Shown here: piece after piece, positions 36,078 through 44,331 of the stretch
How positions within the stretch are numbered: position 1 is the first letter of the stretch
Layout: every line of letters starts with the position of its first letter
Origin: ZC4RG29 sp964521255
GTDB lineage: Bacteria; Bacteroidota; Bacteroidia; Cytophagales; Cyclobacteriaceae
Direction: 5' to 3'
Assembly (NCBI GenBank): GCA_964521255.1
Contig: CAZFRM010000024.1
Span: 6,815-70,814 of the forward strand
Length of the DNA: 64,000 bases
Translations under genes and position numbers: made by a program
The notes under the pieces: model-generated
Seen by the model: only the letters and a program-made list of their open reading frames with translations
Database searches by the model: none
What the model was told of the DNA's origin: nothing

Positions 36078-36164
36078 ATTCTCTCAGTTACATAACCGTT
36101 ACATAAGTAAAAATCTGAAAACCAGTGTTTTACATGGATTTTAGTCCTGCCGTACGGGCTTTCA

Positions 36165-36330
36165 TTACATAAACTCAATCCTCTTCCCCAGCTCCCTACC
36201 CATGCGGTACTTTATATCGTAGTTGATGATGAAGTCTAGTTCGGTATTGGTGAGTCCGAAATGCGCACATATCTTATTGAGTTAATTTTGTCAATAATGG
36301 ATTTGGATAGTGATGGGATAAATTGACCCG
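36165..36330 (-). pseudogene. C-terminal remnant of an Eco57I-like (type IIG) restriction-modification enzyme
   Basis: Reading the minus strand down to a TAA at 36167-36165 gives KICAHFGLTNTELDFI then INYDIKYRMGREL, closely like the C-terminal end of Eco57I-type enzymes as I know them. In another frame immediately upstream the strand reads FIPSLSKSIIDKIN, the piece expected just before it. The two pieces are joined by a frameshift, and stops precede both. No methylase motifs remain between here and the next gene. I read this as the degraded tail of a deleted gene. It is based on remembered family sequence, so a search is needed. Confidence 0.6.
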
Positions 36331-36393
36331 TCCCCAAAATAGTTTACACTTTTGGTTAAAAGTCCTGATTCAAATTTATAGTCAACAATTTAT

Positions 36394-37725
36394 TTACTCA
36401 AGCACTCCAAGGAAGTATGCTGCAGATGCTTGTTGTGGTGTAGCCTTGGCCAGTAAGTCTACATCAACTTCATAGTTAAAAGCAAAAGAATTATCCTGAA
36501 AGTAATCCAGTAATGGAGCCATTCCCAGTACAATTGCGCTTGCATTGCCATCCTGTCCGGTGCGCGTGAAGGTCATCAAACCATTGCTGCTGATATTTTT
36601 TCTATAAAAATAATTTGCCTGGTAATCGCCCACATTATTGTGAACGAAATACGTGATGGCCACATTGTCAGTTTGATCAAACGAAATAATGAAACCATCT
36701 AAAATTAGATTGTACCCGCCTACGTCTATCAAAAGATCCTTAGCCTCATTATAAATTGTCAAAAACTCTGCTGGAAGAGTGGTGATCTCCTCAGGATCCA
36801 TAATGATATAGTTATGCAAGTAACCTAACGCATATACCAATGGTATTACAGGAATCGCAGAAGATTCCATATAAACTTTCTGGCTTCCGGCCATTACATA
36901 AAATGATTGCTGATTATCATCCCATATAAGCTCCTGAAAGCTTATGTTTCCGTACTCAATTTTTTCTTTAAGAAGAATTCCATTAACTGAATATGAAAAA
37001 GGCAAGGTAGTTTGTTGAACCACATTATCACTATCACGATAAAAGATGGTTATGGTCTTATTATCCTGATTAATATCTACAGCTACCTCAGTTGCGCCGA
37101 AGTCGAGATAAGGAAATGGATTCGCTGCAAGAAAATCACTTGTATTGGTAATGTTATCATTTAGTTTTCCAGATAGAAATTGACTGGCTTCCTGTTGTGT
37201 TGCTTGTACCAGTAGCATTTCAGTATTGCGCTGGATACCTTTTACCCGAATGGAGTCGCCGCTAAATTTTTCAAAAGCAAACTCAACATCAGAAATAAGG
37301 CCCACACCATCTTCACCACCATTTACACTTCCGCTGGGATCAGCCAGTAAATGTATGTATGAGTACGTATCAAAACTCAACGTTGGTCTTTGTAATGCCT
37401 TAATGACAAACGTACCATTCATTGGCGTTTCTGCTGTCTCCAGATTAAAATCAGAGACCATCGTTACATTACCATTTTCATTGAAATCCAGGTAAAACAT
37501 ATATCCTCCACCTGACCCCGTATAGATTATTCCTTTGTACCCGTTTGGTGCGCTAAGCAGATTGGAACGATATTCATCCAGAACTTTTCGCACACGATCG
37601 TCAGGACTTTCCTTAAAAGTGGTTTCGTATTCGTTATCGCAGGCAAACAGCAATAAAGATAAAATGATAAAGTATCGTTTCACGACTGATGTTTTCTTAA
37701 TTCTTTGTGTTAAAATGCTTCTCAT
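36394..37725 (-). CDS. DUF4302-family lipoprotein
   Basis: The 443-residue lipoprotein (leader ending LLLFACDNE) matches DUF4302. Its mature start has DDRVRKVLDEYRSNLLSAPNGYKGIIY and GGYMFYLDFNENGNVTMVSDF, with later FSFDTYSYIHLL-like LSFDTYSYIHLLADPSG. DUF4302 proteins are found beside SusC/SusD pairs. The C-terminal about 125 residues (from IYNEAKDLLI) look homologous to the C-terminus of the metallohydrolase encoded just upstream. It is the last gene of the second SusC operon. A GTG further in could also be the start; the ATG at 37725 directly follows GAGG. Confidence 0.85.
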   Translation of the reverse strand: MRSILTQRIKKTSVVKRYFIILSLLLFACDNEYETTFKESPDDRVRKVLDEYRSNLLSAPNGYKGIIYTGSGGGYMFYLDFNENGNVTMVSDFNLETAETPMNGTFVIKALQRPTLSFDTYSYIHLLADPSGSVNGGEDGVGLISDVEFAFEKFSGDSIRVKGIQRNTEMLLVQATQQEASQFLSGKLNDNITNTSDFLAANPFPYLDFGATEVAVDINQDNKTITIFYRDSDNVVQQTTLPFSYSVNGILLKEKIEYGNISFQELIWDDNQQSFYVMAGSQKVYMESSAIPVIPLVYALGYLHNYIIMDPEEITTLPAEFLTIYNEAKDLLIDVGGYNLILDGFIISFDQTDNVAITYFVHNNVGDYQANYFYRKNISSNGLMTFTRTGQDGNASAIVLGMAPLLDYFQDNSFAFNYEVDVDLLAKATPQQASAAYFLGVLE

Positions 37726-37734
37726 CCTCGTCTG

Positions 37735-39078
37735 TTAATTAACTAATACACCAAAGCTGTATGCATCGGGAATTTCCTGCGGATAGATTCCACCTAAATC
37801 TTCAACACAATCAGGTGAATCAATTAATATCCAATCCAGAAAGAAAGTGTGATCTTCAAAATATTCAATAAGCGGAAGAAGTCCGCTACGCACTACTTCT
37901 GCATTTGCGTCTTCACCAATATTATTCAAGCTGAAAATATCACCTGAACCTACAACTACATCATAATAGAAACCTGCCGCAAATGGAGTTCCGGCTGTTG
38001 TATGATAGTTGAATCGCAATAACGAACTGCCGTACCCGTCAAAGAGAAGTTCAAAATTATCAAGCACACGACCAGCACCGTCAATTGCAGCCAACCCTGT
38101 TTTTGCCGCATCATATATGGTTTGAAAATCATCTGGAAAGGGTGGAAGAATGGCCGGGTCAACGCGAATGCCGTAAAAGTTTTGTGATTGTTTAAATCCT
38201 AATTCCGGCAGCAGGGATTTCGGAGCATACGCATCAATTGCAGCTTCCGTTTGTTCTTGCAACTTATCGAAATCTATTCTATACGCTTCAACAAAGTAGC
38301 CTTTAACAATTTGTTGCTTTTGACGAATAAGGGATTGTGCCTCTTCACTTGGTATGCCACATACAATCCGGTCGAATCCGCGCTCGCCTTCCGTTAGCAT
38401 CATAGCAATCATCTCAACAAAATCTTCATCGGGACCAGACATAGCATAACTGGTAATAAACCCTTTAGCTTGCGCATCAGCAAGGGGGATATTATACCAG
38501 TCTGCTGTATAGTCACCTCTTGTGATAAGTTTATATTCAGGTGAGTACGCTATATTTTGATGAAGAATATGTGCAAACTCATGATGCACGGTATGCATTT
38601 GCTCTTTGATATGGTTGCGCTGTGTGTCATCAAACTCATTAATGGTATACAACACAATTTTTCTACCACCTTCCGCAGTTCCTAATGTAATTGTTCCGCC
38701 CGGGTTATAGTTAGGGCTACCCACCAGTACAAATTGTTTGGGGCAATATGTTTTCAAAAAAGTTTCACCTGCTACGTTTGTATAAGGCACAATCCATGCA
38801 TCTCTTACTACGCCCATAATAGTTTGCGTTTTTGCCGGGATGGGTGGTACAAGTGTTTTGTTAACCTCCAATTCACTGACATCCCACCTGTATTTCACTT
38901 CAATGTTGTAGGGAACTGTGAAATTGTCAAACAGCCAGTTGTCAAGTGCAGTTGGTTCTGTTTTGGGATTTACTACATAGTTAGTTTTTGATTCATCAAC
39001 TTCACTGTTGTAAGGATCATCACATGAAATCACCAGCAGAATCAAAAACAAGAAAATATATTTAAAAGGCTTCTTCAT
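37735..39078 (-). CDS. Substrate-import-associated zinc metallohydrolase lipoprotein (HExxH)
   Basis: From the ATG at 39078 the protein has 447 residues; an ATG at 39096 is also possible. The leader ends LVISCDDP. The zinc site is HHEFAHILHQ (HExxH) near residue 165, followed by GFITSYAMSGPDEDFVEMIAMML, where a downstream Glu is a likely third ligand. I place it in the group of putative zinc-binding metallopeptidases that are encoded next to SusC/SusD pairs. It may trim the imported substrate at the cell surface or in the periplasm. The C-terminal domain resembles that of the DUF4302 protein. It begins nine or more bases from its neighbours. Confidence 0.88.
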   Translation of the reverse strand: MKKPFKYIFLFLILLVISCDDPYNSEVDESKTNYVVNPKTEPTALDNWLFDNFTVPYNIEVKYRWDVSELEVNKTLVPPIPAKTQTIMGVVRDAWIVPYTNVAGETFLKTYCPKQFVLVGSPNYNPGGTITLGTAEGGRKIVLYTINEFDDTQRNHIKEQMHTVHHEFAHILHQNIAYSPEYKLITRGDYTADWYNIPLADAQAKGFITSYAMSGPDEDFVEMIAMMLTEGERGFDRIVCGIPSEEAQSLIRQKQQIVKGYFVEAYRIDFDKLQEQTEAAIDAYAPKSLLPELGFKQSQNFYGIRVDPAILPPFPDDFQTIYDAAKTGLAAIDGAGRVLDNFELLFDGYGSSLLRFNYHTTAGTPFAAGFYYDVVVGSGDIFSLNNIGEDANAEVVRSGLLPLIEYFEDHTFFLDWILIDSPDCVEDLGGIYPQEIPDAYSFGVLVN

Positions 39079-39107
39079 ATCGCATGGGCTATTCATTCTT
39101 TTATACT

Positions 39108-40565
39108 TTATCGTGGATTAGGTTCTAAATTACCAAGACTAATGGCCTCCCTGGGAATTTGAAGTGTTCTTCGCGGATCATCCTCAGGAAGTTCAAGTAC
39201 TTCTCCATCTGCCGTATAATGCGTAACAGGAACAGCGTATCTCAATATATCAAACCACCACAAGCCTTCATGCAGAAATTCTGCTCTCCTCAGGTTCAGT
39301 GTAGTTTCAACTATGGCGAGCAGAGAATTGTTCGTGCCATAGTATGCGCGCAAGCTTGCTTCAGTAACAGTATTAATAGCCGGGTCGTAATCGGCTATTC
39401 GTGTGCTGAAAAAAGTATTCAAGTCACTTATTGCACTGGAATTATTTCTATCAAAAGCGTATGCTTCAGCCCTGCTGAGAAGAACCTCTTCTGCTGTAAA
39501 TAGTGGAACAATTGTATAAGGTAACCCTGTGTTTGCGCTGATATCTGCCCTGACAAAATGTTCCCTGAATTTCAGAATGTAATACGTATTAATTGAACTA
39601 TAGAAATAAATTGTATAAGCAAATTGTCCTCGTGCAGCACCGGCTATGCTTCTGATCTCATCCAATTCGTTAACACCCGTTGAGTACCGAAAGCGATCAT
39701 ACGTTCTTGCCCACAAAGATGAAGTTTCGCAAAGTAAAATATTTGCTTTTTGCGTTGCCCGTGTATAATCGGCCAGCAACTCATCCGCCGATAAATTCTG
39801 ATAAGTAGTATTCCATGGACGAAGTCTTGAAGCAAAGTCATTATCGGCAAAAACAAGATTGGCATGCTGGATTACTTTTCTGTATTCTCTTTTATAGAGA
39901 TAGTAGCGAACGGCAAAAGCATGCGCCGCAGATTTCGTGAAATGATAGGCGGGAATTTTATACACCTGATCATTGATCAGTTCAATTCCTTCTTCAAGAT
40001 CATTTTCTATATTGTCATAAACATATTCAACTGTGCGACGCTCGTATGTTTTTAACGCAACAGTTTCCGGTTCCTTGACATAAGGAATACCCGGGTCAGA
40101 TGATGCTGTCTCTTCATCGTAAAATTTTGCAAACAAATTTACCAGCATGAAGTGAGCGTAAGCACGGGCCACTAGCGCTTCACCTTTTTGTGCATCATAT
40201 TGCGAAGGGTCTTCTGAGTTTGCTATTGATTCAAGCGCTTGATTAGCGGAAGCAATGGCAGAATAGCATGCACTCCAATAAAACTCCGGACTATCCTGCT
40301 CAGTTAAGGATACGTCGCGAAAGAAATAGGGATCGGTATTAGTGGCGTCGGTAAAAGCACCGGGATGATCCGATACATTGTTGGTCATGGCTTCACAAAA
40401 AGTCATGTAGTTTGCTTCCGGGTAGGCAGACACAAGCAACTCAGAAATTTTTTCTGCGGTGTTGATTTCGGTCCTGTTATCGGGCGGTTGTGATAAAAAG
40501 CTATCACAACTTGTTAACGCTACCAGTATGCTTATTATTCCGAAATATTTTTTTATCGTTTTCAT
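39108..40565 (-). CDS. SusD/RagB-family lipoprotein (second pair)
   Basis: The 485-residue lipoprotein (Cys near 20, LTSCDSFLS) has the SusD scaffold: GEALVARAYAHFMLVNLFAKFY, YVKEPETVALKTYERRTVEYVYDNI and, near the end, LRRAEFLHEGLWWFDILRY. It is the lid protein for the SusC encoded immediately upstream on the minus strand. No glycosidase gene is in this operon, which points away from a polysaccharide substrate. Confidence 0.94.
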   Translation of the reverse strand: MKTIKKYFGIISILVALTSCDSFLSQPPDNRTEINTAEKISELLVSAYPEANYMTFCEAMTNNVSDHPGAFTDATNTDPYFFRDVSLTEQDSPEFYWSACYSAIASANQALESIANSEDPSQYDAQKGEALVARAYAHFMLVNLFAKFYDEETASSDPGIPYVKEPETVALKTYERRTVEYVYDNIENDLEEGIELINDQVYKIPAYHFTKSAAHAFAVRYYLYKREYRKVIQHANLVFADNDFASRLRPWNTTYQNLSADELLADYTRATQKANILLCETSSLWARTYDRFRYSTGVNELDEIRSIAGAARGQFAYTIYFYSSINTYYILKFREHFVRADISANTGLPYTIVPLFTAEEVLLSRAEAYAFDRNNSSAISDLNTFFSTRIADYDPAINTVTEASLRAYYGTNNSLLAIVETTLNLRRAEFLHEGLWWFDILRYAVPVTHYTADGEVLELPEDDPRRTLQIPREAISLGNLEPNPR

Positions 40566-40582
40566 AACGAAATTTTTCTTAC

Positions 40583-43500
40583 TTAAAACCCAAGTTTTAA
40601 CGACGCAGTTACCTGTTTTGCTACCGGCATTGCTACACCACCTGAAGCAAAGAACTCCGGATCCTGACCATACAGCTTTTTATCGGAATACAATAAGAAC
40701 AGGTTAGTACCTGTAAGCGTGAGGGATGCATTTTTAAAAACAGACAAACCCCACAACTGCTGTGGCAGAATATAAGACAATGAAACCGTTCGGAGCCTTA
40801 CAAAAGATCCGTCCGCTACCCGTTCTGTTGAATAGTTATAATTATTGTATGGATAAACACTGTTCAGCTTAGCCAATTCAATGGCATCAAGAATAGATGG
40901 TATATTGGTCAGTTCTTCATCTCCCGGCAGCACCCATCGATCGAGGAACTCACGTGGCATGGCATCCAAATCTGAATAACGGCTCTTGAACACAGGGTTA
41001 AGTCTAACTTTATTTCCTGCCTGGTAGGTGAGGAAAACGTTCAAGGTAAAATTCTTGTATTTGAATATATTTGAAAATCCTCCTGTTATCGTTGGATCAA
41101 CCGGTCCTTCATATTTCAGGTATTGTGTTTCCAGGCTTTGCAGAAAAACATCTTCACTTATAACACCATCTTGATTCAGAAAATAGGGTACACCGTTTAC
41201 CGGATTGAGCCCGCGGTAATCTATTGAGAAAAGACCACGTACCGGGTACCCAACTGCCGCGCCACCCTCTGGAATTACAAGGTTGAAAATCCGGGGCTCG
41301 TTATCCAGGTTGGTAATCTCGCTTTTGTTTTGACTAAAAATTAATGATGTGTTCCAGCTAAAATCACCGCGGGTAAGAACCATAGCGCCAATCGAGACTT
41401 CAATTCCCTGTGATTTCATGTCAGCATAGTTGATGGCTTTGTAGGGTTCACCACCGATTCCTGATGTTTTAATCACACTGATCAAATCAAAATGGTTACG
41501 TTGGTAAACATCAACCGTTAAATTAAACCGGTTCAAGAAACCTGCATTGATGCCGATGTTGGCCTCATACTGCTTTTCCCACGTAAGATCGGAGTTTTCC
41601 AGGTTCTGAATTTCAATTTGCGATTCAATTTCATCAAGGTAAGGTCTGCGTGTTGAAGATTGGAGGAACACGGTTGCTGCATTTGTCGCGTTACCTACAT
41701 TGGCTGTCAGCCCGTAGCCTGCACGAAGTGTGAGAAAATCAACATACGTGAGCCCCTTCATGAAAGATTCCGTGTCTATGTTCCATGCAGCGCTGACATT
41801 CCAGGTAGGAAGCCAACGCGCCGTGGATGATTCGCCAAGACGGTTGGAGCCGTCCATGCGAACCGTGGCGTTAAGAACATACTTGCTATTGAAATTATAG
41901 TTTGCACTGGTATAGAAACTCGCGTAGCGCTCATAGCTGTTTTCTTTTCCAAAATAGTTAAGGTTACTCTCCAGCAATTGTTTTATCACGCGGTAATCAG
42001 TAAATGCTATTCCGCCTTTATAAAACTGGTAGCCAAAACCTCTATTAAAGGAATTTTGACGGTCGATAGACCGCAGTTCCTGCCCTAAAACCACTAATAC
42101 ACTATGCTTGTTTTGAAACTGATGGTTCCACGTGAGCTGATTTTTGAGGTAATAACTCATCATGAGATCATCCTGAAGATTGTAAATACCACCTTCGGGC
42201 AGTACACTTACCGGAGGAAGATTGGGATTGTCCGGATCACGGTATAAAAAGCGATTGTTATCGAGGATTGTTTGTGACCCATCCGCACGGTAGGCGCCCG
42301 CTACATTCGAATCTTCCGTCATGCTGTGCTCTGTGGTTGTTTTTACCATTCGGACTGCGCCGATGAAATCATATTTAAGCTCCTTCAATATCTTATAGCC
42401 AAAGTCGCCTTGCAATTTCAGATCAAGCTGATTGAGATCGATATAATTATTGTTTACTTCATTGATAATATTGAAGGGCGCATAGTTTAATGTAAAATAT
42501 TCCAGGTTACCGTTTTCATCATACGGTGTCAATACGCGACTTGTGTTGAGGGAATAGCTGAAAGGATTTATATCAAAATCGCGTTCGTAACTTCCCTGAA
42601 CAGGATTGCTCCTCCTGGAGATCGTACCCGGTGCATGCTGATCACGAAGGGAGCCCATAGTCTGAATGCCAAAGTTTAGTTTGTCGGACAGTCTGAAGTT
42701 GCTCTTCGCGTTGATGGTGTATCGTTCAACCTGGTCGGCAATACTCCATCCGTTATCATTATAATAACTGGTGGAGAAATAGAACTGTGAATTCTCTGTT
42801 CCGGTGGAAACACCAATGGAATGTTCCTGAACAAATGAATTTTTAAACAACTCATCAAACCAATCGGTATTAGCCAAAGCGTATCGCCTTAGAAATTGCG
42901 AGCGTTCATCTTCTGTATTCTGCAAATCAAAACCACCGTCACCTTCATTATACGAATCACTGATAACATCGGCCATTTTTTTGAATACGCCGCCACTTGA
43001 ACTTCTTGAGACGTCGGCAAAATTTAACTGGCCTTTTCTGTACATTTCTGCATAGGCCGACATCTGATCAACCGAGTTCATAATGTTATAATCATTGTAT
43101 GTCGGTTTCAGATACGTTGAAAAGTTACCGGTGTACGTGATGGCAGGCGCTCCAACCCGGCCCTTTTTTGTCGTAATTACAATTACACCATCCTTTGCAC
43201 GCGCCCCGTAAAGTGCGGTAGCAGAAGCATCCTTCAAAATATTAAAACTTGCAATGTCATCTGCATTAAGCCCCGCTACAGATGATCCGATAAGTGTGGT
43301 AGCATCACCTGTGGTTAGCTGATCGGTAGAAATATCAACAACATCTTCTAATACAACACCGTCAACTACCCATAAAGGTTTGTTATTTCCTGTAATAGAC
43401 GTTGCACCACGAACACGGATTTTTGGTGCAGTTCCGAAGGTACCCGACACATTTTGAACAGAGACACCGGCAGCTTTTCCCTGCAGCATACGACCCACAT

Positions 43501-43996
43501 CCAATGTACCATCAGTCTTCACATCAGCAGCGTCAAGTTTTACCGCTGAGCCCGTGAATAGTCGTTTATCAATATCCTGATAACCTGTGGATATCACAGT
43601 GACTTCACCCAACTCAGTTACATTTTCCATAAGCGAAACATTGATCACCGTTTGATTATTTACGGGCACTTCAGTTGAGATGTAACCGATAAACGAGAAA
43701 ATAAGAACCGCATTAGCATCTACCGACAGTGAATATCTTCCGGTGGCATCCGTTATGGTACCCTTATTTATTCCTTTAATGGAAACATTAACGCCAGGCA
43801 AAGATTGGTTATCAACAGAAGAGGTCACTTTTCCCGTAACAACAATTTCTTCGATCGTACTTATATCAGGATGAGACGGAGCGGAACTTCCAGTGTACGC
43901 CCCAAAAGCTAAAATCAATGAGAGACCACCGATGAGGCAGTGGGTGCTGAGAAATTTATACGAATTGGAGAAAAGGGTTAGTAGAGATTTTCCCAT
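40583..43996 (-). CDS. SusC/RagA-family TonB-linked outer membrane transporter (second pair)
   Basis: The 1137-residue protein has an uncommonly long, weakly charged N-terminus with a signal segment near 20-35. The carboxypeptidase-regulatory-like domain (VTGKVTSSVDNQSLPGVNVSI) follows, then FSFIGY, TELGEVTVISTGYQ and the plug (RMLQGKAAGVSVQ, IRVRGATSI, LWVVDGVVL, ILKDASATALYGARA). The barrel ends with KLGF. It is the first gene of a four-gene operon with SusD, an HExxH metallohydrolase and a DUF4302 lipoprotein. The promoter must lie in the divergent region up to 44331. Confidence 0.95.
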   Translation of the reverse strand: MGKSLLTLFSNSYKFLSTHCLIGGLSLILAFGAYTGSSAPSHPDISTIEEIVVTGKVTSSVDNQSLPGVNVSIKGINKGTITDATGRYSLSVDANAVLIFSFIGYISTEVPVNNQTVINVSLMENVTELGEVTVISTGYQDIDKRLFTGSAVKLDAADVKTDGTLDVGRMLQGKAAGVSVQNVSGTFGTAPKIRVRGATSITGNNKPLWVVDGVVLEDVVDISTDQLTTGDATTLIGSSVAGLNADDIASFNILKDASATALYGARAKDGVIVITTKKGRVGAPAITYTGNFSTYLKPTYNDYNIMNSVDQMSAYAEMYRKGQLNFADVSRSSSGGVFKKMADVISDSYNEGDGGFDLQNTEDERSQFLRRYALANTDWFDELFKNSFVQEHSIGVSTGTENSQFYFSTSYYNDNGWSIADQVERYTINAKSNFRLSDKLNFGIQTMGSLRDQHAPGTISRRSNPVQGSYERDFDINPFSYSLNTSRVLTPYDENGNLEYFTLNYAPFNIINEVNNNYIDLNQLDLKLQGDFGYKILKELKYDFIGAVRMVKTTTEHSMTEDSNVAGAYRADGSQTILDNNRFLYRDPDNPNLPPVSVLPEGGIYNLQDDLMMSYYLKNQLTWNHQFQNKHSVLVVLGQELRSIDRQNSFNRGFGYQFYKGGIAFTDYRVIKQLLESNLNYFGKENSYERYASFYTSANYNFNSKYVLNATVRMDGSNRLGESSTARWLPTWNVSAAWNIDTESFMKGLTYVDFLTLRAGYGLTANVGNATNAATVFLQSSTRRPYLDEIESQIEIQNLENSDLTWEKQYEANIGINAGFLNRFNLTVDVYQRNHFDLISVIKTSGIGGEPYKAINYADMKSQGIEVSIGAMVLTRGDFSWNTSLIFSQNKSEITNLDNEPRIFNLVIPEGGAAVGYPVRGLFSIDYRGLNPVNGVPYFLNQDGVISEDVFLQSLETQYLKYEGPVDPTITGGFSNIFKYKNFTLNVFLTYQAGNKVRLNPVFKSRYSDLDAMPREFLDRWVLPGDEELTNIPSILDAIELAKLNSVYPYNNYNYSTERVADGSFVRLRTVSLSYILPQQLWGLSVFKNASLTLTGTNLFLLYSDKKLYGQDPEFFASGGVAMPVAKQVTASLKLGF

Positions 43997-44331
43997 AGAG
44001 ATCGGTTAAGGATAATAAACTTTTTAACAAACCTTACATTTAGCCTGGTTCCCATAGCATTCATTTGATCATTAAGCATATACCTCCGAATTTTATGATT
44101 TTGAAACGTAAACCCCCCATGCTCTCTAACTTTGATGATTGTGATTAAGGTTAAAACAATAAATTTAAGGTAAAGCACATAAACCCACATATATAAGTAC
44201 ATGAAATTTAGGCCAAAAGACATTCCAATGTCTGTTTTTTTAATCAGCAAAGAAAACTCAAAGATTTAGCGGAAATGGATTTACGATATAACGAGAGAAT
44301 CTGTAGCGTAATTATGTTTAACGGCTTTTTG
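43997..44331. promoter_or_regulatory. Divergent promoter region between susC and the S8 protease, with a hairpin
   Basis: The region of about 330 bases lies between the two divergent starts (44332 being the preferred protease start). It is AT-rich. A 7-bp stem (AGACATT / AATGTCT, 44218-44233) followed by a T-run reads as a terminator-like hairpin on the plus strand and has a matching T-run on the minus strand. It could be an attenuator for the protease mRNA leader. I see no clear TAnnTTTG. Confidence 0.4.

Noticed and set aside
43978..44250. ORF of 90 codons upstream of the second susC on the minus strand
   Set aside because: It overlaps the susC start region, lacks a recognisable family, and lies in AT-rich promoter DNA.
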